Positions 9,261-21,880 of a stretch of 64,000 bases of DNA are shown in pieces. The stretch covers positions 26,502,363-26,566,362 of the forward strand of contig NC_052135.2 of the NCBI RefSeq assembly GCF_016086655.4, given 5' to 3'. The stretch's first letter is position 1; each line of letters opens with the position of its first letter. Both the position numbers and the translations under genes were made by a program. Below the pieces are notes generated by a model. It saw nothing but the letters and a program-made list of their open reading frames with translations. It did not search any database and was not told where the DNA came from. The DNA is from Lepeophtheirus salmonis (lineage: Eukaryota > Arthropoda > Copepoda > Siphonostomatoida > Caligidae).

Positions 9261-10371
9261 GAGAGTGGTACGTTCTTTTGGTAAAATAATAAAACTCCCT
9301 GAATGATAATTTTATCTAATATATTTATTATTTATAAATTCAATATTGTATTTGGGGTGCAAGATAAATATTTAAAAAAAAACAACTTTTTTTAATTTAT
9401 TTATGTTGCACACTAAAAATGGTTAATATCACGCCTCATTACGAATAATAAATATTTTTGACTTAATTATTAAGCATTTTATTTTTGTTTATGTGTTTTT
9501 TTACAAATAAATTATATATAATATAAAAGTAAATCGTATATAACGTTCACAGTGAGTTGTGGGTCCTTATACATATATTAATTTAAAAAAAATTAGTAAC
9601 ATAAAAATTGCAGTAATTATCAAGGTGTTGTGGTTGACAAACCCTTTTTATGCAATGATTATGCAATGATTTGAACTTTAGTTTTTTGGTTGTTGTTTCA
9701 TTGGAATACCACTGCTTCTACTATAAATGGTTTATTTATAATCAAAATAATGCATTTCATAACTTAAAGCCCATTATTATTATTGAGTCATCATTATTTG
9801 TATGTATTTTGAGCGCTTAATTTGAGTTCAATGATTTGAAACGTCACAAACTGATGGCGAACGCCTTCTATTCATTAGAACACATACCTACATATGTTGT
9901 AATATGTATATATATAATAATAAATGCCTACGTATGGGTAAAGATATGTAGCCATAGAAACTAACCAACATTGAAATTTGCATATAAAGTCTTCCATGTA
10001 GGTAAATGATTTATTTCAATTACATATTTTTGAAACATACCTCACATGAATGGAAGAACAAAAAGTGGGTCAAGCAGGTGGAAGATATTTTGGTTCTAAT
10101 TCATATGTATAAATATTTATGTAAAGGGTGGTATTGAGTTTGAGTCCCATAAAAAAAATGAAATTACTCACAGATTACGGTTTTTTCATAAGAATATGTA
10201 CTAATACTTTTTTACAGGTTTAATATTATCGTACAATTGATAAATATATCCAGGAGTGTAAATCCTAAGCATATTTTAGCGTGCAAGTTTTTTTGTTGGT
10301 GTTGGATATCTGAACAGTGTTTTATTTTATTTTCTACACTTGTCATAGTTATTTTTTAACTCATAAGGGAA
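9261..10371. other. Non-coding AT-rich stretch
   Basis: No gene found. The segment around 10255-10290 ('gtgtaaatcctaagcat') recurs near 14030-14055 and seems to belong to the same repeat as family B. Confidence 0.45.
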
Positions 10372-10612
10372 ACACATAACCACAAGTGGAATTGATCATG
10401 AAATACAGAAAGTAACACCGTTGGGGAGTTATAAGTGTAAGTCCCTGTTGGAATCAGAGAGGATTTAATGATCGAAAACAGAGTAATTCCTGCCTTTGTC
10501 CTTGCTTAATACAGAGTGGGACTTGAGTTTATTTTTTTCATCTCACATATGCTCGCAGCCGATAGAAAGAAACTTTATAACAGCTAAGCTGCTCTCCTCT
10601 CAAGTATTTGAA
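10372..10612 (+). repeat. Dispersed repeat family B, copy 2
   Basis: Shares with 1425-1715, 35745-36015 and 37280-37500 the ordered blocks 'ggggagttataagtgtaagtcc', 'cagagtgggacttg', 'gctcgcagccgatag', 'ataacagctaagctgctctcctctcaag'-like sequence (here 10577-10603) and 'gaattg'. A partial copy lies at 14025-14130. Confidence 0.65.
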
Positions 10613-10649
10613 TTGGCTCGGCTAATATGTTTTTTATACCAAAAATGAT

Positions 10650-10840
10650 TTAAAATTTACATCCTGATTTAATGTGATTACCCTTGTTCTGAACAACTTG
10701 ACAAAGACGCCTCTTTACTGACGGACATCTTGTACGCACAACATCTACCAGAATTAGAGGGGATATGGCCTCCGCGACTAACATTAGGGATTCCCTGCTG
10801 AGCTTGGAGACTTCATTGGCCTTCTCTCGACTATATCCTA
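10650..10840 (-). pseudogene. Tc1/mariner transposase C-terminal fragment
   Basis: The minus strand encodes about 60 residues, including EAISPLILVDVVRTRCPSVK and QVVQNKGNHIK, and ends at TAA (10650-10652). This resembles the last part of mariner-like transposases, where an 'Ir..cdsf..RLr.vI...GghIe' block closes the protein. No catalytic triad is present and a stop lies just upstream. It is a 3' remnant. No inverted repeats were found around it. Confidence 0.5.
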
Positions 10841-11499
10841 TATTTCAAAGTCAAGGAGGTGAAATAAGAGGCCAAAATTAATCAAAATTTTCTTTACACC
10901 ATTCCTGCACTTATTTTGCAATCTGAGGCATATACAGTAATATTTTTCTGATAAATCGCTTTGGAATTTTTTTTTGACCTGGTTTAAAAGACTTCTATAC
11001 ATAATACTTTTAATTTAGTGACGTTAAAGTATATAGGGTTCTAATTTTGGACCACCCTATATATGAATAACCGGTTTTATAAGGATAATTCATGTTTTAA
11101 AGAAAATGATTTATTTTTTCCCCTTTAGTCAAATATGTTTTGAAGAAATAAATTATCATAAAGATATGTACAAACGTTTGTATTTAGATATATTAACATG
11201 TCAGTCACTTTATACATATATAAAATTACAAAAAGTAAAAGGAATTATCTTTCCCACAGAGGATTTATTTAATACATATACATACATTGTATGTAAGAGT
11301 AACTTCTATATTGTGGAAAAAAACCCCACATAAATTAATAACAAAATATAGACCATGAAGTATTAACGGTGAATAAATTTGAGTTTAAAAAAAAAAGATA
11401 TATAAAAGTTGAAAAGCGAGAAAAATCCAATTTATTTTTCACTTAAACTATGAACGCTTTTTGTTAACTTTTCCCTTTTTAGCGGCGTTATCTCATTAA

Positions 11500-11670
11500 T
11501 ATAAAAATTAACACTTTATGTTTTTGTCAACTTTTCATACTTCTTTCCGCCCCTATCAGCGTTCTGAATGTTGATTGGTTGAATTATAATGATCTATTAT
11601 TAAGTTATGAAAATTCCCAGTAATGATTTAATTGGGTTCTTTTTTGGAGGAAAGGCTGTAAATGAAATAA
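11500..11670 (-). repeat. Dispersed repeat family A, copy 1
   Basis: The minus-strand reading contains 'attcaaccaatcaacattcagaac'-type sequence (11555-11585) and 'cctttcctccaaaaaagaac' (about 11638-11660), both shared with other family A copies at 34.3, 35.1-35.4, 43-44, 46.9 and 61.1 kb. Divergent. Confidence 0.5.
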
Positions 11671-14600
11671 AAGTAACGACGTGCTTTATCAGACGTATTA
11701 CAACAGCCATGAATATTTTTGAAATTAATAATGCTTATATATGTGGGAATAAAATATTTCAATTTTTATCGTTCGAGGATATAAAAAACTATTTTTAAAA
11801 TGACGCTCAAATTAAATCTTGATAAATACACGATAATAAAAATATTATTTTTGAAATTAATAATTTTATTTGAAAAATAATAATTTTTGATTTTATGTAT
11901 TGATTTATCTCCCCTTAAAAATGTGAAGTACAAAATTTTATAGATTTATGTCAACAAAGTTTATGTTTTCGCCTTTGATTGTAAGTAGGGTTACAGAAAA
12001 AGTAACAAACTGATTCCAGTAAAACTTTGAAGGAAGATGATATATGTTAAACAGTTAGAACCCATTAAATTTTTAGAGGTAACACAAAACATATAATTAA
12101 AAAGAAATAAAAAAGCAGGATTATGTAAAGATTTTGATGAAACTTTTTTGATACCATAGTCAAGGTTAAAGTCACACAAAAAGTTCAAAAGGTAAAATGG
12201 AGCATAAATTATTAACGAATTTAGATACATAACTAAAATTAAATTTTGAAAGATCAAGGTCTAATATGACGTCCCAAAAAACGTTAAAAACGCAAAATCG
12301 ATCGTAATTAGAGGAAATGACTTTAAACAGAGGTTTGCGCTCACCAGATGCCCATTCTAGTTTGTATTTAAATTATAGAGTATAGACATCTACTTTTAGT
12401 GCAATGTCTATAAATTTGTTGTATAGGATAGATTCAAAAAAGTACCCATATCCTGATGTTAGGGAGCTAAAATTTAACCCTTGTACAGGATTATGTATTC
12501 CACTAAAAAGCCAAATTTATGACAGTAGGGTGACTATTTTGCCGATTTTTTATCAATTGTATGTAAGTACATTACATAATACTCTTACGATGGTAATGGT
12601 TGGAAAAAGATACAAAAAAAAAAAAAATAGATCAAAGAAACCATAAAGAGTTTCATAATACTCGTTGATTTATAAAAATAGATAGAAATTTGTTAGACTG
12701 TTGATATAGTCAAAAATAATTTTATATGTCTCAACATTTATTTTTATACATCATGACAATCTTTTACAAATATTTGTATATATATATATCATTTTTATAA
12801 AACGATGAAATTGAGTTCGAAGAAAAAATTATCTACAATAATGGAATGAGGTTTAAAAATGATATGTTCCATATGTATCTTCACATATGCACAGTTCACT
12901 TTTTATTGGGAATTACAATTATTTCTTAAATAAATCTCTTTCACAAGATTCTTCAACATTTAATTTTTTTTTTAAATAATTATTTCAAGCCATGGTCTTG
13001 AAGGGAAATGCAATGAATGTGCTCAGCAAAACAATGGATAAATATTTTCATGACTCCTTATAAAGAATGATGACTTACATTTTTTGATGTGATTCTAATT
13101 TAACAAAAAGCCAAAGCTTACATAAAACAGATTATTACCAAATGAACATCATTGAATACAATTTTTTTATAATTATTAAAACGGTATGGTTCAAATACAC
13201 CTAAAAGGCAGGATTGGAGATTTAGCGAAAAAAGGTGTCGGTTATGCTTTCTGTTTTTTTAACAGTATTTATTGAGCCACTCATTTATTCGCTCCGCTTA
13301 TATTGTTATCGAAATACATCTTTTACCTCACCACGTGATCAATTTTTGTACAAATGTAGTTTGCCACGAATATACTTCTTTGTCTACTAAATAATGAATT
13401 TCTCTGTATGTAACTACGCAATCTCTATAACCTATCCCTTTAAAAATAGGACAAGGCCATATTTAAAAAACGTCAATGACCACAAGATAGTGCAGGTCTA
13501 CTATGTTGTCGTAATACTATACAAACTACTAAAAAATAATAATGAAGGAAAGATGGCACCACTATGATCGGGTATCTAAGGAAACTAGGAATAAGTAAAT
13601 AACAACTATGTTCTATTAAATTCATAAGGTGAAATGTGGAGAGGAAATAAAAAAATTGCATATGCCAAGGAAGGAAATGATACAGTGGCGTCATCTACGG
13701 TACCTCAAAAAAGACATCTTACGATGAAAAAAGTCATATGTAGCTAACTTATTTTGGGTAAAAATTAATAAACATTGGGAATTGTTTCGCATAGAAAATT
13801 AACGAATAAACGGAAAAGTGTCTACAAGGCGTCGTTTCTTAAAAAGTTCAAAAATCTTAGTTAATAATTAATTTATATATAGAGATACAATGCAAACTGT
13901 GTCCTTTTGTCAGATTGTTTGTTTGTTCTATTATCTGAAGATGACTCATTTTTAACAATAAGAGTCTGTAGCTATAGCTTGGCGCATCATATTAAAAAAG
14001 AAAAGTAAAGGGAGTAAATATATTGAGTGTTGTAAATCCTAAGCATTTTTAACATATTTTTCTCTCCAGCTGTTGTTATTATTATTTCCTTCTAGAGGAA
14101 AGAACATTTAAGTACTGAGTAACTACGTGTGAATATGTAGTTGAAAAACGAAGGATTTTTCATGAAGTTATCATCCATATTAATAAAGCAGTTTATGTTA
14201 TTAAATCAAAGTTTGTCTGTTTATCGAACGTCTAATAACTCTTAACAATACCGGGTACTACCACTAGTATGAAAATATTGAAAGATTCAAGGATTTTGTT
14301 TCTTCTTCTTATTGTTGTTCTTTTTTCTCTTTAAAAACAAACAACACACATCTTTGTTTATCTTTTAAATCGTGACTATCTACATATGAATCGTTTTAAG
14401 TCTACAGCGAATCATTAAAATTCTTTCTTTTGAAGAAATAATGGATGTATAGATGAATCTGTAGATTAAAGATTGTTGACTGACTTATATGGCAAAAATA
14501 TTTGCAAAAAGGGTGGGCACCACTAAGTTATCTCTACTTCTTTTTCCCAAACCATTCTAAAAAATATCTTTTCCATTACGAATATGGTAAAGAATGCAAC

Positions 14601-15084
14601 TTTCTGTCTATTCCATTAAACTCATTCTACCATATGCTGGACTTATATTTCATTTGAGCATATGGCGTCTTTATTCAATATATAATCTTTTTTTATACCT
14701 CAAAGTGCTGGTATACTTATATATTTAATATTATTTTAAATGAATATATATAATACAAATATTAGGTAGAACACTAATGAAGAAATAGGAACTTTGGAAT
14801 ATTGTAAAATAATAAAATTAAGATCATTTTACCTAAAAAATACTCCTATAATAATATCGTGCATTCATAAATTTCAAGTAAAATTTGCAATTTTTATTTA
14901 TTTTTCATTTGAACGACCCCACATTAACAATTTCTTTATATAATTATGAGTAATATTATATTTATATATATATGTTAGTGCATCATTTTTGGATTTGAAG
15001 TCATTCAGATTGATTTATCTACTTAATCAAAATAAATGAAGTACGTACGTAAGGAAAGAGCGGAGCTAGTTGAATAATTTTAAG
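11671..15084. other. Non-coding stretch with scattered small ORFs
   Basis: No recognisable gene. ORFs at 11991-12257 (-), 12404-12646 (+) and 13473-13694 (-) have no known motif, no splice context and AT-driven composition. 14025-14130 is a partial family B repeat ('aaagaacatttaagtactgagtaact'). Confidence 0.5.
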
Positions 15085-17760
15085 GATATTGATCAAGAAA
15101 AAACATTCTTTTCAAAGAGACAAAGAGCCAATTATGATGTAGGTAAGATTAAAGTAAAGCTAAAAAGTGATTCTGAGGAAGAAAAACCAATAGAGGTTTG
15201 ATGAGACAAACACTTAATTAAGTTTGGAATATAATTTGTTTGAAGATATACAGGACGAAGTTGCATCTAAGCATTCTAACACCTGTTAATAGGGTAATGA
15301 TAAGTTGCATGATGCCAGTATTTGTTTTGTGATGGTTTTATTTATTTTTACAATGTTTGATATATAAATTGACTTGAGGGAGTACCTTGTATTAGTCGGA
15401 GTTATTGAACTACGATAAACAGACAAAAAGGCAGTTAAACTTGATTTAAAAATATATCTCCTTTTCTTTTTTAATATAATGCACTGAGCTTTAGCTACAA
15501 ACACTTGTTGTTAAAAATGAGTCCTCCACTCAACAAGGGACTTTGATATATATGGATGCCCAACAACGTATTTGTTCTTCAATCCAGCTTTTTTTCTTTC
15601 TTTCGTTTAATATTTTTGGAAATTTAGTACTTTTTGAATTTTTATCTCATTTGTATTTGAAAGAGTAGTGTCCATCAGAATATGACAATTTTCAGGTCTT
15701 TGCAGAAAAATTAAAGGGAAATCCTCATGTAAAAGGAATTATTCTAGCTATAAAACGTTCTTTTAAGCAAAATGTTGCAGTTTAAGATGTAAAAGGTAAT
15801 TACTAAGTAACAAAGATAACTTGAGGTGATATTCTTGCATAGATATTTTTAGTCTATGGACCAAATAAGGTAGACCATAATTTTACAAATATATTAAACC
15901 TGTGTTCTTAGCTAAACATGACAGGGGAAGCCATTTTTGTTTATGAAGGACTTCAATTAGTGATGGACTAAAAGAGCGATAGGAAAAAAATCAAATTAAG
16001 AAAATGAAAATAATAATGAAGAAAAAAGTTTAAAAGAACCCTTGATATTAATATTAAGGAGAAAAATATGTCTTAGATTAGATTGTTATTTTGTGTCAGC
16101 TGGTTTTTACCTAACATTAAATGGTTATAGTAACTACGTTGCAGTCAGACTATTGCCGGTTATCTTAACTATGAAAAGTCCTAAAAATGAATGATGAGAT
16201 ACCTAGTTCAAAAATAAATAAATTCATTTAAGATTTACTCCTCAAGTTGAGTAAAAAAGGAATAAAAACATCAGTTCACGTCCTTTAATTAATTTTGGAT
16301 TCTTCAAGACGGGGAAACATAAAATTAGATGTGACATTGAGCATGGCAAGAAACAGGAAAGAATGAACTACATTATCTTTTTAAAATACATGGTCGGAAT
16401 ATTGAAATAGAAGAAAGTTTACCGAAAATTGTTAACTTTTTCTCCAAATGAAACGTAATCAGACCGAGATTGAGATCAATCCCAAAAAAATATTAGTACT
16501 GAAAAGACTGAAAAAAAAAAAAAAAACAACACGTAACGTAACAACATGGTGAGGAAAGAAGTATAGATAATTATTGACGATAAAAACGATGGGAAACTAA
16601 GGGGTAATCCAGATGTACCAATATCGGGTCCTAATTAAAATGAAACTGGGATCTGCTTTGAATGTGAACATGGAAGGATGGAGCACAATGACAAAGTGAG
16701 AGTGGTGGAGCTTGGAAAATTTAACATATTTAAAGAAAAATACTCGAGAAAAATATTAAGGTTAACGAAATATATAAGTATATCATGGTATAAAACAAGG
16801 AAAACAGGGCCACATGTCTGGACGGATGTCCTATGGAATTTTGTACAAAATATTGCACAATGTTATCAGCATTACTGGATAAATTTTACGAATAAGCCAT
16901 CTGGAATGGAGGTATGAAGCGAGATAGGAAGAATGGTAGGTTGACTATAATTCTGAAATAAGGAAAATATCTTCGACAAATCAAAAATCTCAGACATCTT
17001 ACCATGCTCAAGACATCTTACAAAATTTGCAGAGGTATATTGGCAAAAATTATGCATGAGGCTCTACATAAATTTTTAAATCCATCACATAAATTATTTG
17101 TACGTGGATATTTTATTGGGGATGGGTCAGCTGCAAAAAAGGAAGGCCTTAAGATAGCATTATGGCTACAGATTTTAGAAATAATTTTGATAGTATATCA
17201 TAGATCAAGAGATGTTTGAGATCCCATAGCCTTAGGAACTGTTTTATTCCGGTTTTGAGAGTTTGTTTAAGCAATTTTCAAACGGAATATAAATTGGAGA
17301 TAAATTCAAGTCTGGTTGTTGAGATTGAAAAAATAAATGCAAGATTTTAATTTCAAAGAGGACTTGCAAGGTTAATTTCGGCGAAAAGGTTAATTTATTC
17401 GACAAAATATGTGGGTCTAGGAATAATTTCCTGAAAACTCTTTTGGAAGTCAATTCTGTTCAATCAGATTTGAATAGTTTTGGATGGAGGAACAGTGTGG
17501 TAGAGAATCTTGGAACATAAACCGACTTATAAATATGCAATTACCTTTAAGGATGTAAAATCAAGGGGTCCAAATAAATTGATTGAAACTTTGTAGAATA
17601 TTATCACATTATGGGAGAAAAATGCTAAAGTCAACGTTGATTTTTTTTCTGGAACGTTATTCTCGATGAAATGGCAAGAACTAGTCGTAGATATTATAAG
17701 ATACAAATATTTGGTCAATACTTTGATCAAGAGAAAAATGGACTTTTAGGTGAAGTTTTT
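15085..17760 (+). mobile_element. Decayed non-LTR retrotransposon (LINE)
   Basis: Fragmentary translations on the plus strand follow LINE ORF2 order. From 15681, one frame reads VFAEKLKGN...KGIILAIKRSF, then after several stops IFLVYGPNKVDHNF, matching the endonuclease 'NvYaPN' region. LVMD-stop-KSDRKK (about 15957-15985) resembles 'GDFN..ld...DR'. RLDCYFVSAG (about 16075-16104) resembles the endonuclease 'sRiDy.lvS' segment. Further on, TSYKICRGILAKIMHEALHK and FVRGYFIGDG (17016-17125) resemble the RT block 'yKi..kila.Rl...l...q.gF..GR.i.d'. No YADD box survives. Decay is mainly by nonsense substitutions. The upstream piece 15085-15200 (KDIDQEKTFFSKRQRANYDV) may belong to it. The clade (L1-like or other) cannot be fixed by eye. 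Confidence 0.6.
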
Positions 17761-17954
17761 AATGATCATAATTTTTTTTAAACAAAGCGAGATTCTTGAG
17801 AAAGAGAAAATTTTAACTGAGGAAGATTTAAATACAAGATAATTTGGACCTACAGATTGTTTATTAATTACTTAAAGAAAATAGATAATCATTGCCTGAG
17901 ATATCTTTTAGTCAACAAAAATAATAAAATACACTTTCTGAACAAAAATTTCTG
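17761..17954. other. Short non-coding spacer
   Basis: Separates the LINE relic from the mariner-like element. Nothing recognised. Confidence 0.4.
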
Positions 17955-18662
17955 CTCGATTTGTTTATTTTTTATGTTAGTACACTCGCCACGAACATAT
18001 ATTTATTGTTTCAACTATATAATATGTTTAGTTTGTTGGTGAAAGGCAAAACAGATAGAAGTACTTTGCGTTCAAGACGATTTTTTACCCATCTTTATTG
18101 CGCTCTTCCATTGGGAAAATTTTGCTATGGGTTTGATATCATCAACCATATACCATATACATTAACATCTCGTGCAACGATTCTCTAGGTCAAAATTAAG
18201 CAGTTTCGAAACAAACTTCGCTGATACTCGTCTGAATCAAAGTCATATCAAAAAAATATATGGCACAAGTAAACAGATGTGTCAATATCCTCAACAACTT
18301 CTCTAATAGTAATTTTCTTAACAGCTTTTACGTTTTCATCAGTTGCTGACGTGCTTAGGTGTCCAGAGCGAGGCTCGTCATTGACATCTTCCCGTCCATC
18401 TTGAAAGAGTTTGTACCACTTTTAAAAAAAAAAATTCACTCAAAATTGTTTCAACGTATGCAATTGTCAAAATCTCAAGTGTTTTGGAGTACTCAGTTTC
18501 ATTTTTAACACAAAACTTGATGTAAAAACTTTTGATCCATGAAAAACCAAAATACTTCTAACCATTATACCTTTCACAAACAAACTGAACATATTATACA
18601 GCTGAAACAGTAAATACATGTTTGTGACAAATGTACTAACATAAAAAAATCAAAAAATTGAG
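17955..18662 (-). mobile_element. Internally deleted mariner with long terminal inverted repeats
   Basis: 17955-18075 and the reverse complement of 18541-18662 align almost end to end. Shared blocks are 'ttatgttagtacac/tttg', 'acgaacatatatttattgtttca' against 'acaaacatgtatttactgtttca' (each part under 25 bases), 'tataatatgtt', 'agtttgtt' and 'gtgaaagg', then 'agaagta'. The inverted repeats exceed 110 bp with roughly 80% identity. They enclose only the N-terminal portion of a mariner transposase plus a possible C-terminal scrap, so the 708-bp element is about half the size of an autonomous mariner. A TA precedes the conserved 'tgttagtac' on both sides, but similarity extends beyond it, so the exact end is uncertain. 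Confidence 0.75.
18190..18540 (-). pseudogene. Mariner transposase N-terminal fragment
   Basis: The ATG at 18538-18540 gives MDQKF. One base out of frame, the translation reads IKFCVKNETEYSKTLEIL, the mariner N-terminal helix-turn-helix start. After the A-run at about 18422-18430 it continues as KWYKLFQDGREDVNDEPRSG and HLSTSATDENVKAVKK, then TIREVVEDI. The 'WF.rFk.GR.d.eDe.R.GRPs....dEnv..v' series is diagnostic of mariner-family DNA-binding domains. Frameshifts at the A-run and near the start break it. No catalytic D residues are present. A short SQWKSAIK-like scrap near 18085-18115 may be the transposase C-terminus. Confidence 0.8.
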
Positions 18663-21229
18663 CCAACCATCATCTTACCTAGTAAAATATAACAATTTTA
18701 TGTTTTTGTATAACAAACTATTATATTTGTTAAATAAATTAGTACGTATGTACAAAAAAACTAATTTTTCTAATTTCAAATCCTCATATTTTTGGAAGAA
18801 AGAAAAACACTCTGCTTTCCTTTTTTTGACAAGTTGGCGCACGGGTTAAGCTGTTCTTTAATTTCTAGCAAGTTGCTACGAGTTGTACTCTGGCACTTTC
18901 CTATAATGTAAATCTATTAGCATCGCATTAGGACCAGCTCTTTGAGGTTGATGAGTAAACTAAATCATAAGCTGTGACTAATTTTCTTAATTTCTAACTT
19001 TGGAGTAATTTTTTTCATATTCATTGAATTTCTTCTAAAACTCATGTATTAGCTTAATTTCTTAAGCCCTTTTTATTTGATGAAATATTATTATTTGCAG
19101 TTAATTTGAGAGTACAATAGAGCAAATTGGTTCAGTATTTAGTGGTATATTAGTGTTTGTAAATAAGGGGAAAGATGACTCAGGCTAATTTGAACAACAA
19201 CAACAAAAAAGAAGTAAAAAAAAACAACCCTTAATCAATCAATGGTGTCAGTTGGCTCAAAAAATTCCCAACATTGAAATCAATGTTACTGTTCAACTAC
19301 TATTTTATGTAATTGGTGACAAAATAACATTTTTTATCGAACTTTGAAAAAAACGAAAATGAAGATATTAAAATTTTCTATGCTGATTAATATTCAAGAA
19401 AGTGACTAGCCCGACCCTTTAACATTGAAAGCTCTATCTATCCTTGTCGTATAATATAATATCTAGGTATACATATTATCCATGACCAATACATAACGAA
19501 TAAGCTTTATCCTAACTTTTTTAGTAAACTTTATATGCAAACATTAAGAACAACTTATAAACATCAATCAAGTGGAATGTCAAGCATACAGCAATTTATT
19601 TATTTCTAGATAATATTACAATGTTTTCAAGGTAAATAAATATATATTTACTATATAGTGTTGGTTTCGAGTCAAAATTGTCGGGCTCGGTCGAGCTTTA
19701 GTTTTTGGTCGTTTCCACATATTATACTTTTGAATACGTCATTAACTGTTCTTTTAATGAGAATGGAGTGTCTATCGCTTATTACTGTCATTTTAAGTAC
19801 TACCTAATAGAAACTTGAGTAAACATTAGTAAAATGATTATAATTTGAGTTAAAATAGAAATTTTTAAATATTATTTCCAATTGTGAACATGAGTAAATT
19901 CGACCTTTTTTTTAGTTCGATTAATACCCTTATCTATTACTAATATTTACTTACAATAGTATATCCTTGTATCCAAGTAATACATTATAAATACGAACAA
20001 ACATTTATAGGTAGACAAGTCATTTGATTCCTAAATGTGCATATTATATGTATCTATAGCATAAAGGTGTCTTAATATTGTCAAAATAGTTGAACATCGT
20101 CTGCAATGTATAATTAGTGTAATGACTTCATTTGTCTTGTAACATATGCGTTTGTTTTTTGTCATTATTACTTGATGTGGCAATTTTATTTTTCTCCATT
20201 TTTGAAGGAGTTAATGTATTGTTCAAGAGGGAGAAAAAATAAGTAAAAAAAAAGGTGATAGAATCTTGAAGGAAATATATTTACCTTTGAGAGAGAGAAA
20301 CAAAAATAATGAAATGCTAAAATCATCAATTTAATTATTTTGACAGTTTTATTTCATAATTCATCTATTACTTGAATATTCAAAATATTTATAATAATAT
20401 TTTTAAGTATTTCATTTTTAAGGATATACATTGTACATACATATATGTATGCAATATATTTTAATGCATTTTTCTCACACAAAATACGGAGAAATGAGAA
20501 AAAAAAATATCAAAAATATTATTTATTTTTCTTGAAAAATTGCAAATGCTTATTTTTTGTATTTATTCATTATTGATTGTGATGATTTGGCATGAATAAT
20601 ATAGAAGTAATAATCTTAATTAGTGTAACGAAGTAGGTTGAATGAATTAAATATTTTTAAATGTTATACACACAAAAATATCAATAAAAAATTCAGGTTA
20701 CGAGCCAATTTTTAAATTTTTAAAATTCAAAGGATATTTATAGTGTGTTTGAGCTAGTCTTGACAATAGAGCTAAAGCCATAGATAGAGCTCCTATAAAA
20801 ACGATCATAGAAATATATTATGGAATAGTAATTTGAAATAAATATAACTTACATTTTTCCATGTTAGAGAAATGTTTGAAATAGTTAAGTGGTAATTTCT
20901 GTAAAACGAATCTGATATGTTCATTTAACCATTGATATTCTAACAGAATAGTAAATTAAGAAACAAGACCATGCTTGGTCTTGGCTTGGCTTATCGAGAA
21001 CTTCTTAAAAACCTTCAAAAAATTAGGCTTGTTCTGAAAAACTTACTAATTTAAATTTTTGGCTGGTGACTTCAAAATATGGTGTTGTTTTTGTAAAAAA
21101 AAAAAAAAATTGAATAATAATCTAAAGTAGGATAACCAGACGTCCCTGTTAATGTAGGAGTGTTCCCAGCTGTACGTGCCCCCCGGAAATGTCCCAATTT
21201 CAGTGGCATAGCCAACCTTATTGATCTGT
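18663..21229. other. Non-coding AT-rich stretch
   Basis: No gene, RNA gene or element recognised. Stop codons are dense in all frames. A cluster 'gaccatgcttggtcttggcttgg' at about 20967-20990 is a small imperfect repeat. Confidence 0.5.
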
Positions 21230-21880
21230 TAACAATTCCGTAATCCATTAAACAATTCTTCTTAATAGGGGATATTGATCCTACCTAGTTCCGGTCTAAG
21301 TGTCTTGGTTCCAATGTGACCAAAGAGAGGGAAAGGTAATATTTTTGGGGTTAGTGTTGTAGTAGTTCTTGTGACTGAAGACAGCTGTCCTGTTCCAACT
21401 TTAAAAACTGGTCTCAAGGACTGATAGGACAATTTCTAAGACTGGACTGGATCGAATAAATAAGGACTGAAACAACACTATTTGGGGTTCAAATAAAAGT
21501 TCCTATAACGAGGAAGATTGGACATAATATGTGGCACATCCAATCATCGTCTTAAATTCTTACGCCATAGCCTTGCTGATACACACTCAACAACATTATG
21601 ATTAGAGTTTTGGAAATGGATTGAATCCTCGTCAATGAGAAAGAAAAGTATATATATATGTTGAGGGACGACATATTTGCTAACTGAGATTACTATATAA
21701 GCTATAGTGCTCTTTCTTCATAGATATGTTTGAACATTTAAGATATTTCCAGTTTACCAACATATATATTTGTTTAAATAAAAGCTCACAAGAATTACAA
21801 CAATTTCCGTGATTATTATTGGCTTGGGGTTTTCAAGCTTGGGAGTGAAATGTTCCAACAATGTTCTGTTTAAATTTATT
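21230..21880 (+). repeat. Dispersed repeat family E, copy 1
   Basis: Matches 50700-51060 in ordered blocks: 'aaacaattctt', 'tcttggttccaatgtgaccaaag' against 'ttttggttcctacatgaccaaag', 'gtgg.acatccaatcatcgtctt', 'attattattgg.ttgg', 'gggttttcaagctt' and 'ttccaacaatg'. This copy carries extra internal sequence (about 21340-21480). Confidence 0.6.

Noticed and set aside
12404..12646. 80-residue plus-strand ORF ending in a basic tail
   Set aside because: The basic tail comes from an A-run; no domain, no splice context and no codon bias.
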